Shown one piece after another: positions 8,866-15,403 of a DNA stretch of 64,000 nucleotides (position 1 is its first letter; every line of letters starts with the position of its first letter). Both the position numbers and the translations under genes were made by a program. The DNA is taken from NCBI GenBank assembly GCA_035701265.1, contig DASSNU010000015.1, positions 186,001-250,000 on the forward strand, written 5' to 3'. The notes under the pieces were generated by a model that made no database searches, was not told the origin of the DNA, and saw only the letters and a program-made list of their open reading frames with translations. Origin of the DNA: DASSNU01 sp035701265. Lineage in GTDB: Bacteria > Gemmatimonadota > Gemmatimonadetes > Gemmatimonadales > Gemmatimonadaceae.

Positions 8866-9111
8866 ATGTCCGATAGACATTGGGCGGCTCTCGCGCGCCG
8901 CCTAGGAGGGGAAGTGGAGTGGACTGAGCAGCAGCGCGCTGAGCTCGCGGCACACTATGCCCGGATCGGCTACGCGACTGGTGAGCTGTGGCCCGCGCCG
9001 CCGGCGGAGTGGTCGCCAGAGCGGCTACTCGGGCTGTTCCGTCGCGTTCCCGACGGAGCGGGGCGGGCGGGGTACATGGCCGCCCTCGCCGAGGAGGCTC
9101 GGGATCCGTAA
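8866..9111 (+). CDS. Small hypothetical protein (81 aa)
   Basis: The frame from ATG 8866 codes for MSDRHWAALARRLGGEVEWT followed by a compact, mostly helical sequence (EQQRAELAAHYARIGYATGEL, then FRRVPDGAGRAGYMAALAEEA). The composition is protein-like, unlike the Arg/Pro-rich stretch upstream in the same frame, which I left out. GGGAGGG runs upstream could serve as ribosome sites, although the nearest is very close to the ATG. I recognise no family. The next gene at 9318 is also hypothetical and in the same direction. Confidence 0.45.
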   Translation: MSDRHWAALARRLGGEVEWTEQQRAELAAHYARIGYATGELWPAPPAEWSPERLLGLFRRVPDGAGRAGYMAALAEEARDP

Positions 9112-9317
9112 GGGCCGGGCCTTGGCGCCCCGCCGCCCAGCGAGTGCTTGCGGCGGACGTGGCACGCATGCATGACGGCGATCTGCTCGCCGTCAGCATA
9201 GAGCGGAGCAACCGGCATCACGCCCGCCGATGGCGGCCACGCAGCTGAAGCCGGACGCTACACACCCCCCAAGCCCCTACCCCGTTCGACCTGCCCACCG
9301 CTGCTCTACTCCGAAGC

Positions 9318-10181
9318 ATGCGACCACCTCCGCCACCTCGACTCAGCCTCCTCCAGGCGCGCAATGCGGATACTGCGGTAATCTTTCGGCGCGGGCCCAG
9401 CAAGTGGGTGGAAGTCATCCGCTGGAACACCTATCGCGATGTCTTCCAACGCGGTCAATGGTTTCACGGCCGCATCTATCAGCGCCGGTCCGACCTCTCG
9501 CCCGATGGAGAGCACCTCCTCTACTTCGTCTCGAAGTTCTCGGGTTGCAATATCGCGGATGGCTACACCTATGCGTGGACAGCCGTGAGCCGGCCACCGT
9601 GGCTCACCGCGCTTGCGCTCTGGCCAAAAGGGAACTGCTGGTGGGGCGGCGGGCTCTTTCTAAGTAATCGACGCGTCCTGTTGAATCACCGGCCGCGAGA
9701 GGCCTCGTTCCATCCCAATCACAAGCCTCCCGCTACGCTACGTGTTGACCCGAATCCAGACGCAAGCGGAGAGGACGATCCACTGTACTCCACACGCTTG
9801 ACTCGCGACGGCTGGGTAGTGACGCAGGAGTGGGAGCGGCAGCGGCCCACAAGTTGGAAGGAGGGCTTCCGCACGATCACGCCTGAACGTCGCGAGCGCG
9901 TTCATCCGAGCGGTCACATCACGCTGCGGATGGAGCGGTCGTTCTCGGGCTACCGCTATCGCGAACGGTTTGAGATCCTCTCGGCCCGCGGGGCGCCGGA
10001 TCTCACTGGCGTTGACTGGGCAGATTGGGATCGCGGCGGCCGCCTCGTTTTTCTTCGGCATAGCGCAGTGTGGGTAGCGCGCGTCAATGGAGACAGTATC
10101 GAGCCGCCGACGCAATTGATCGACTTGACCGACGACAAGCCGACCACTCGCGAAGCTCCGCCCAGCGCGCACAAGTGGTAG
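9318..10181 (+). CDS. Hypothetical protein, conserved-looking (287 aa)
   Basis: This 287-residue protein has no signal peptide or membrane segment. It is rich in Trp, Arg and Tyr with patches that look conserved: WFHGRIYQRRSDLSPDGEHL, YTYAWTAVSRPPWLTALALW, GNCWWGGGLFLSN and DWADWDRGGRLVFLRHSAVW. The pattern of short beta-strand-like blocks with DPDG/DLSPDG turns suggests a beta-rich (propeller-like) fold. I believe similar proteins occur as annotated hypotheticals in Gemmatimonadota and Myxococcota, but no function is known to me. It converges with the HigA gene; the 116-base gap shows no strong terminator. Confidence 0.75.
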   Translation: MRPPPPPRLSLLQARNADTAVIFRRGPSKWVEVIRWNTYRDVFQRGQWFHGRIYQRRSDLSPDGEHLLYFVSKFSGCNIADGYTYAWTAVSRPPWLTALALWPKGNCWWGGGLFLSNRRVLLNHRPREASFHPNHKPPATLRVDPNPDASGEDDPLYSTRLTRDGWVVTQEWERQRPTSWKEGFRTITPERRERVHPSGHITLRMERSFSGYRYRERFEILSARGAPDLTGVDWADWDRGGRLVFLRHSAVWVARVNGDSIEPPTQLIDLTDDKPTTREAPPSAHKW

Positions 10182-10297
10182 GCTCCGATGTGCGGCTGCG
10201 GAACGACCGCTGCCGTTGGTCCACTGCAGTGGTTGGACGCGCCCGGCGCGTGTCCGTGCCGCTGACACACACCGCCCTCACCACGTGCCCCGACGCG

Positions 10298-10627
10298 CTA
10301 CCCCTCAGCAGCCCGCTTTCCCACCACCCCGGGGTGACGCCGGATCTGCTTGATGTCCTTCGCCGAGGAAGCATGCTTCGCGTGATACAGATCCGACGCG
10401 ACCTGGAGATTCAGCCAGAACTGCGCTTCCATTCCAAATACCTGCTCAAGCCGGAGCGCCGTATCCGGCGTAACACTCCGCTTGCCATGAAGGATCTCGT
10501 TCAAGCGCGGATAGGACACGCCAATCCACTTCGCTAGTTCGGTCTGCCGGATCCCGAGCGGCTTGATGAATTCCTCGAGCAGTATTTCGCCTGGATGCGT
10601 CGGCGCTCGGTTCGTTGGAATGCGCAT
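10298..10627 (-). CDS. higA: HigA-type antitoxin / XRE regulator, orphan
   Basis: The start is ATG at 10627, with an alternative GTG directly before it; TGAGG lies upstream. The 109-residue product matches HigA closely: PTHPGEILLEEFIKPLGIRQ, TELAKWIGVSYPRLNEILHG, SVTPDTALRLEQVFGMEAQFWLN. HigA normally binds the HigB RNase and represses the operon through its helix-turn-helix. The higB toxin gene usually lies directly upstream on the same strand. I translated the 150 bases upstream (10628-10776) in all reverse frames and found no HigB remnant. The gene is therefore an orphan antitoxin or a plain regulator. Confidence 0.85.
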   Translation of the reverse strand: MRIPTNRAPTHPGEILLEEFIKPLGIRQTELAKWIGVSYPRLNEILHGKRSVTPDTALRLEQVFGMEAQFWLNLQVASDLYHAKHASSAKDIKQIRRHPGVVGKRAAEG

Positions 10628-10739
10628 CACAACGTGCCTCAGCGGTGGTTGACGATCTCAACATAAGCCTCTCAACTCGATTCCCCATGGCTCACCGGAG
10701 CTCGTGCGAGTCTCGCCACTGTCGCGCCCCCCTCCCCCC

Positions 10740-10785
10740 TTGCGCCCGCCCCTCCCGCCGCCATATACTGAACCATATGGTTCAG
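10740..10785 (+). promoter_or_regulatory. ArsR promoter with 18-bp palindrome over the start codon
   Basis: TATACT at 10764-10769 is a good -10 box; TTGCGC at 10740-10745 is a weak -35 at 18 bases. The perfect palindrome CTGAACCATATGGTTCAG spans 10768-10785 and contains the ATG (10777-10779) at its centre. With the -10 only seven bases upstream of the ATG, transcription should start at or beside the ATG, so the mRNA is probably leaderless. The regulator bound there would block both promoter and start. Confidence 0.7.
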
Positions 10786-11166
10786 CGTCATCCGACCCAC
10801 CTCGATGCCGCGTTCGCCGCGATCTCCGACGCCACCCGACGCGGCATCCTCGAGCGCCTCGGGCGCGCGGACGCGTCGATCAGCGAGCTCGCCGGCCAGT
10901 TCCGCATGACCCTCACAGGCATGAAGAAGCACGTCGGCGTCCTGGAAGAGGCTGGGCTCGTCACCACCGAAAAGGTCGGACGCGTACGGACGTGCAGGCT
11001 CGGCGAGCATCGGCTGGACGACGAGGCGGCATGGATCGAGAGCTACCGCCAGCTCTGGGAGGCACGCTTCGACGCGCTGGACAAGGTGCTTGAAGACTTG
11101 AAACGGGAGAAACACCGCGAGCGAACACGCAAGAGCACACGCAGAAGGACACGCAGGAGAACGTGA
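10777..11166 (+). CDS. ArsR-family winged-helix regulator (SRPBCC-linked type)
   Basis: The product is 129 residues from ATG 10777. HTH signatures are HLDAAFAAISDATRRGILER, then DASISELAGQFRMTLTGMKK and HVGVLEEAGLVTTEKVGRVR. This is the metal-free ArsR subgroup that usually precedes an AHSA1/START-domain gene. The C-terminus is unusually basic (LKREKHRERTRKSTRRRTRR). The stop overlaps a possible GTG start of the SRPBCC gene (GTGA at 11163-11166), so the genes form an operon with the hydrolase behind. The 18-bp palindrome over its own start codon implies autoregulation. Confidence 0.9.
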   Translation: MVQRHPTHLDAAFAAISDATRRGILERLGRADASISELAGQFRMTLTGMKKHVGVLEEAGLVTTEKVGRVRTCRLGEHRLDDEAAWIESYRQLWEARFDALDKVLEDLKREKHRERTRKSTRRRTRRRT

Positions 11167-11192
11167 GCCACCCCGGAACGGGAGCGCGACCT

Positions 11193-11678
11193 ATGAAGAA
11201 CTCCACGAAGGTAGAACGCACGTCCGAGCGTGAGATCGTCGTCACCCGCACGTTCGACGCTCCCGCACGCCTCGTCTTCGAGGCCTGGAGCAAGCCCGAG
11301 TTGTTCCAGCGGTGGTGGATTCCGAAGACGCTCGGCATGTCCTTCGTGTCCTGCGAGGCGGACGTGCGCACGGGGGGCAGCTACCACTTCGTCTTCCGCC
11401 ACCCGAACTTCGAGCAGCCGATGGCGTTCTTCGGCAAGTACGTCGAAGTTGTCCCCCACTCGCGCATCGTCTGGACGAACGAGGAGAGTGGCGATGGTCC
11501 CGTGTCCACCGTGACGTTCGAGGAACAGAGCGGCAAGACGCTCCTCGTCCTGCGCGAGCGCTATCCGTCCAAGCAGGCCCTCGACGACGCCATCGCCTCC
11601 GGCAGCGTGGGCACGGACGCGGCCCCCGAGCAGTTCGAGCAGCTGGACGAGCTTCTCGGTACCCTGGTGTCACCATGA
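11193..11678 (+). CDS. SRPBCC (AHSA1/START-like) domain protein
   Basis: I chose ATG 11193, which has GGGAGCG upstream, over the overlapping GTG at 11163. The 161-residue protein carries EREIVVTRTFDAPARLVFEA, WSKPELFQRWWIP, FVSCEADVRTGGSYHFVFRH and RIVWTNEES, the standard SRPBCC helix-grip fold with a hydrophobic cavity. Such proteins bind small lipophilic ligands; with an ArsR partner the pair is thought to sense a hydrophobic compound. The stop overlaps the hydrolase start (ATGA at 11675-11678), which means translational coupling. Confidence 0.9.
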   Translation: MKNSTKVERTSEREIVVTRTFDAPARLVFEAWSKPELFQRWWIPKTLGMSFVSCEADVRTGGSYHFVFRHPNFEQPMAFFGKYVEVVPHSRIVWTNEESGDGPVSTVTFEEQSGKTLLVLRERYPSKQALDDAIASGSVGTDAAPEQFEQLDELLGTLVSP

Positions 11679-12553
11679 AGACGCCCGCACGAGCGCTGCT
11701 CCTCGTGGTCGCGGGCCTTGCCGTGCTCGCGCACGCGACGACCGCCAGAGGACAAGCCATGCGCACACCAGACTCGAAGGGGTACGCCCACTTGAACGGC
11801 GTCGAGCTGTACTACGAGATCCACGGGAGCGGTCCCCCGCTCGTCATGCTGCACGGCGGCGTCACCCCATCGGAGATGTACGGCGCCCCGCTCACGGAAA
11901 TGGCCAGGACGCACAAGGTCATCGCGCTGCACTTCCAGGGGCACGGCTTCAGCAAGGACAGCGATCGTCCGTGGTCGTTCGAGACCTTCGCCGACGACGT
12001 CGCCGCGTTGATGGATGAGCTCGGCATCATGAAGGCGAGCGTGATGGGCTACTCGAGCGGCGCTCTCGTCGCGCTGCAGGTGGCGATCCGCCATCCACAG
12101 TTCGTCGACAAACTGATCGTGATCTCGGCCGCGTGCCGGTCGGACGGCTACTACCCGGAGGTTCGCGAAGCATTCGCGCAGATGCCCGCGGCGGCGCCGA
12201 CGATCGCAGCCGGGGTGAGCAAGTCGCCGCTCGCATCGCTGTATCCGTCCGTGAACTGGGAGACGGTATTCAGGAAGACCGGTGAGCTCGGCAGTCGCAG
12301 CTACGATTGGTCGGCCGGAGTCTCCGGCATCACGGCGCCGACGCTGCTCATCTTCGCGGACGCCGACGCGATGCGCCCGGAACACATTGCGGAGTTCTAC
12401 AAGCTGTTGGGTGGCGGTCAACGCGACGCCGGCCTGGACGGATCGCTGCGATCGCCGAACCAACTCGCGATCATCCCGAACACCACGCACCTCACCCTCC
12501 TCGCGTCTCCGGCAGTCATGCAGGATGCGTCGGCGTTTCTCGAAGGACCGTAG
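11675..12553 (+). CDS. Secreted alpha/beta hydrolase
   Basis: The start ATG at 11675 overlaps the SRPBCC stop. The 292-residue product has a signal peptide (residues about 1-27, ALLLVVAGLAVLAHATTARG) followed by an alpha/beta-hydrolase fold: GPPLVMLHGG oxyanion region, VIALHFQGHGFS, and the nucleophile elbow GYSSGA with Ser near residue 127. The acid is probably the Asp in LLIFADADAM and the His that in IPNTTHLTLL. Lipases, esterases and haloperoxidase-like enzymes share this layout, so the substrate is open. Its operon with an ArsR regulator and a ligand-binding SRPBCC protein suggests breakdown of a lipophilic ester sensed by the pair. Confidence 0.9.
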   Translation: MKTPARALLLVVAGLAVLAHATTARGQAMRTPDSKGYAHLNGVELYYEIHGSGPPLVMLHGGVTPSEMYGAPLTEMARTHKVIALHFQGHGFSKDSDRPWSFETFADDVAALMDELGIMKASVMGYSSGALVALQVAIRHPQFVDKLIVISAACRSDGYYPEVREAFAQMPAAAPTIAAGVSKSPLASLYPSVNWETVFRKTGELGSRSYDWSAGVSGITAPTLLIFADADAMRPEHIAEFYKLLGGGQRDAGLDGSLRSPNQLAIIPNTTHLTLLASPAVMQDASAFLEGP

Positions 12554-12584
12554 AAGGACGGTGAGTTGCGGCGCAGTGGAAGCG

Positions 12585-12815
12585 ATGAGAAAGGAATACG
12601 GCGTTTTCAAGGCGAAGAAGGATCGCCACAGCAAGCGCCTCAAGCAGTCCGTCACGATGCGGCTCGAAAGGGCCACGGTGCATTACTTCAATGGGTTGGC
12701 CGATGAGCTCGACGTTCCCTACCAGACCCTCATCAACTACTATCTTCGCGATTGTGCTCTGACTCGGCGCCGGCCGAGCATGCGATGGCTGCCTACCAAG
12801 CACGGCGCAGCCTGA
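12585..12815 (+). CDS. BrnA/CopG-like antitoxin, orphan (76 aa)
   Basis: The product starts MRKEYGVFKAKKDRHSKRLK and continues with a ribbon-helix-helix-like block: QSVTMRLERATVHYFNGLAD, then VPYQTLINYYLRDC. The phrase PYQTLINxYLRDC is the signature of BrnA/CopG-type antitoxins of the DUF4415-like group. No BrnT toxin gene lies upstream (the hydrolase ends 31 bases before) or downstream. It is therefore an orphan antitoxin or a stand-alone DNA-binding regulator. The ribosome site is weak (GTGGAAG). Confidence 0.75.
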   Translation: MRKEYGVFKAKKDRHSKRLKQSVTMRLERATVHYFNGLADELDVPYQTLINYYLRDCALTRRRPSMRWLPTKHGAA

Positions 12816-12899
12816 CCGGCGCTGGCACATACGAACCGGCTGATGCGCAGGCTGTGGACAGTACTGCTCTCGGCGGGCGCGCACTATTGCGAGGGTTCC

Positions 12900-13250
12900 A
12901 TGTTCGAGCCGATGACACGTGCCGAGCTCGAGGCGCGGATCGCCAGCGAGCTGCCCCATTGCACGCCGGATGACCGTGCACTCTACGCTCGTGCAGCGAT
13001 CGCGCCTGCGAAATGGCAGCTCTCGCCGTGGGGCGATGCCGGCGGTGGGTTCTGGGTGATCGCCGTCCACGAGGACCGCGTGCTCTGGTACAATGACGTC
13101 GAGGACGGCTTCAACGTGTCGTGCTTCAGCCGGCGCGGCGACGTCGGCGAATACTGGTGTAACCAGGACGAGCTCCGTCACGCGCTGCCGCGCCTTGCGG
13201 GAGAACTCGGCGTTCGCCTGGGTCCACCACAGCCATTGCCAGAGTGGTAG
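12900..13250 (+). CDS. Hypothetical protein (116 aa), single small domain
   Basis: I chose ATG 12900 because GAGGG at 12891-12895 precedes it. The product is soluble and acidic, with helix MTRAELEARIASELPHC at the front and the block FWVIAVHEDRVLWYNDVEDG, then FNVSCFSRRGDVGEYWCNQD. Proteins with the WYNDxExGFNxS pattern are widespread small hypotheticals sometimes found beside toxin-immunity genes. I cannot assign a function. It lies 69 bases before the next hypothetical gene on the same strand. Confidence 0.65.
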   Translation: MFEPMTRAELEARIASELPHCTPDDRALYARAAIAPAKWQLSPWGDAGGGFWVIAVHEDRVLWYNDVEDGFNVSCFSRRGDVGEYWCNQDELRHALPRLAGELGVRLGPPQPLPEW

Positions 13251-13318
13251 CCGACGGGGGCGGTAACCCACGCTGCACAACAGGGCACAACAGCGGATAG
13301 CCACACCTCCTCCACCCC

Positions 13319-13915
13319 ATGCACACCGTCAATAACGCAACGTTCCTCGCCGAGATGCAGGCAGCCGGTATCACCCTGCAACCAGGATCGTACCGGCTCT
13401 CATTCGGCAGGTACGAAGAGACGGATCGCTTCTGGACATTGCCGTGGCCGCCTCAGGACGTGGCGGGCCTGCTGACATTTGTGCTGAGCCACGTCGCGCC
13501 AACCACCTACTGTGATGCGTGGCGGCCAGGCGGCGTATGGCACGAGAGCGAGCCGTCGTACACCGATGCGGTTCGCGAAGTCCTGCTGCGCGGCTTCAGT
13601 ATTCCGCCGGAGCACTGCGGCGCGCTCCGGTTCGACAGATCAGAAGCAACCGCGTTGACCGCGCTGGTGCTCGCTTTCTCCATCGCGAGCTGGAACATCA
13701 ACGACGACCTGTGCCTGGTGCCGGACAACCACCAGTACATCGTGCGCCTCTCGCATCACGCGGTGCTGCACGTCGAGTGTCGCGTTCCTGATCTCGTCGA
13801 GCCGCTCGTCGCGCACATGGCATCGTGCGGCTGGGACCTTCCGACGGAAGTTCCCGATCCCACCTTCAAGGTTCCATCGTGGATAAGCGGCCCTGGCCGG
13901 GACACGCCCGCTTAG
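13319..13915 (+). CDS. Hypothetical soluble protein (198 aa)
   Basis: The 198-residue product has no signal or membrane segment. Features include SYRLSFGRYEETDRFWTLPW, a central HVAPTTYCDAWRPGGVWHES, and an alpha/beta C-terminal half with HAVLHVECRVPDLVEPLVAH. Codon-position composition and the length support a real gene. I recognise no family. It ends with its stop overlapping that of the convergent DUF3224 gene by four bases (13912-13915), so no terminator can sit between them. Confidence 0.65.
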   Translation: MHTVNNATFLAEMQAAGITLQPGSYRLSFGRYEETDRFWTLPWPPQDVAGLLTFVLSHVAPTTYCDAWRPGGVWHESEPSYTDAVREVLLRGFSIPPEHCGALRFDRSEATALTALVLAFSIASWNINDDLCLVPDNHQYIVRLSHHAVLHVECRVPDLVEPLVAHMASCGWDLPTEVPDPTFKVPSWISGPGRDTPA

Positions 13916-14403
13916 GGGTTCAACTCGTACTCGAGCTCATACGAATGCGCACCGCCCGCCGCGATGTCGATCGTCATCCTCCCACTCAGACCAGCGAGCT
14001 CGCCGGTGCCCGACCCGGGCACGACGATGATGTTGAGCTCCGGCGTGCCGGCGTCCATCGTCGCATTGTGCTGAAGTGCGAAGCTGCCACGGCGGCCATC
14101 GAGCGTGCCGGTCACGCGCTCGATGGCGACGTAGCCGCCGGAGCTCCTGGCGCTGCCGGCGCTCAGCATTTCTCCCGTGCTCGTCGCCTCCAGCCCGCCA
14201 TGATAGCGCTTGTCGAGCCCCATGCGGCCGATCCCGGCGCCGGGATCCTGGTTGTAGGCCTCGAGTGGGCTCAGGTGAACGTCGAAGGGTCCGGTGGCGT
14301 GATGGGTCATCGTGGTACTCCGCTGTGTGGTGTTCGGCCGGCGGGCATGGGGTGCCGCGGTCATGACCGCGAGCGCGAAGATATACGGCATTCGAAAACG
14401 CAT
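13912..14403 (-). CDS. DUF3224 domain protein with signal-like N-terminus
   Basis: Start ATG 14403 has GGGAGG five bases upstream and gives 163 residues, beginning MRFRMPYIFALAVMTAAPHA, which resembles a signal peptide. The rest is the DUF3224 beta-barrel: ATGPFDVHLSPLEAYNQDPG, YHGGLEATSTGEML, GGYVAIERVTGTLDGRRGSF and the end MTIDIAAGGAHSYELEYEL. Members usually start at the THHATGPFDV region and are cytoplasmic, so the extra leader is unusual. An internal ATG (MTHHA, residue 32) is the alternative start. The function of DUF3224 is unknown. It is divergent from the AraC-type regulator 77 bases away. Confidence 0.88.
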   Translation of the reverse strand: MRFRMPYIFALAVMTAAPHARRPNTTQRSTTMTHHATGPFDVHLSPLEAYNQDPGAGIGRMGLDKRYHGGLEATSTGEMLSAGSARSSGGYVAIERVTGTLDGRRGSFALQHNATMDAGTPELNIIVVPGSGTGELAGLSGRMTIDIAAGGAHSYELEYELNP

Positions 14404-14479
14404 CGAGCCTCCCTGGCGTCGGTGTGACGGACGCGCCAGGATAGCTCGTACCGCAGATGCAGGATTGAAGAATCGCGAC

Positions 14480-15292
14480 ATGCGCTACCAGCCGAAGCAC
14501 GATCCCCACAACGGTCTCCTGCACTTCAGGGCCTCCACGCAACTGTCCGGCTACTGGCGATATCTCCCGTCGCCGGATCTCGAGCCGTACGTGGAGCACT
14601 TCTGGACGATAGAATGGGACCTGCCGGAGCCGGCACTGCGCGAAACGCTGCCGTATCCAGCCGCGCACATCATCCTGGAGCCCGGCATCGCCCAGCTCGC
14701 GGGCGTGCACACGGCAAAGTTCAGCCGGATGCTCGCGGGACGGAGTCGAGTGCTCGGCACGAAGTTCCGCCCGGGCGGCCTACGTCCGTTCGTTCGCCAG
14801 CCCACGTCGGCGTTCACGAATCGTGTACTCGAGCTCGTCGACGTGTTCGGCGAGCCGGCAGCGGGACTCGACGCCAGAGCGCTGGCCCACGCAGACCATC
14901 ACGCGGCGATCGCCGTCGTGGAGGCGTTTCTGCGCAATCTCGAGCCGCGCCCTGATTCCACGCTCCCGCGCGTGCGAGCGATAGCCGAACGGATCGCGAG
15001 CGATCGCGGCATGCGGCGGGTCGAGCAGCTGGCCGCCGAATTCGGGTGCAGCGCGCGCACGCTACAGCGGCTGTTCGGCCAGTACGTGGGTGTGAGCCCG
15101 AAATGGATGATCCGCCGCTACCGCCTGCAGGAAGCAGCGGAACGCGCGGCGCAGTCGAGCAGCATGGACTGGCCGCGCGTCGCGCTCGAGCTCGGCTATG
15201 CCGACCAGGCGCACTTCATCCGCGACTTCAAGCAGCTGGTCGGCCAGACGCCGGCGGACTACTTCGCGTCGTTGTCGTCGCCTGACGCTTGA
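14480..15292 (+). CDS. AraC-family transcriptional regulator with DUF6597-like N-terminus
   Basis: The 270-residue product starts at ATG 14480. The N-terminal sensing domain contains YLPSPDLEPYVEHFWTIEWD, ILEPGIAQLAGVHT and TKFRPGGLRPFV, the pattern of the DUF6597 sensor found in many AraC regulators. The C-terminal third is the double HTH: RRVEQLAAEFGCSARTLQRL, GVSPKWMIRRYRLQEAA and DWPRVALELGYADQAHFIRD. It probably regulates the divergent DUF3224 gene through the 77-base shared promoter region and/or itself. The ligand is unknown. Confidence 0.9.
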   Translation: MRYQPKHDPHNGLLHFRASTQLSGYWRYLPSPDLEPYVEHFWTIEWDLPEPALRETLPYPAAHIILEPGIAQLAGVHTAKFSRMLAGRSRVLGTKFRPGGLRPFVRQPTSAFTNRVLELVDVFGEPAAGLDARALAHADHHAAIAVVEAFLRNLEPRPDSTLPRVRAIAERIASDRGMRRVEQLAAEFGCSARTLQRLFGQYVGVSPKWMIRRYRLQEAAERAAQSSSMDWPRVALELGYADQAHFIRDFKQLVGQTPADYFASLSSPDA

Positions 15293-15403
15293 CGGTCCCC
15301 GCCTTCGTCGGCTCCACGACTGGCGCGATCCACCGGTGAACGTCCGCGACCGCGTGGACATTGGCGCCGACGGAGACTTCGACCTCGGGTATACCCCACC
15401 GTC

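Noticed and set aside
10628..10776. Possible HigB toxin remnant upstream of the HigA gene
   Set aside because: Reverse frames read through here contain stops and no RelE/HigB-like sequence, so the toxin gene is absent rather than decayed.
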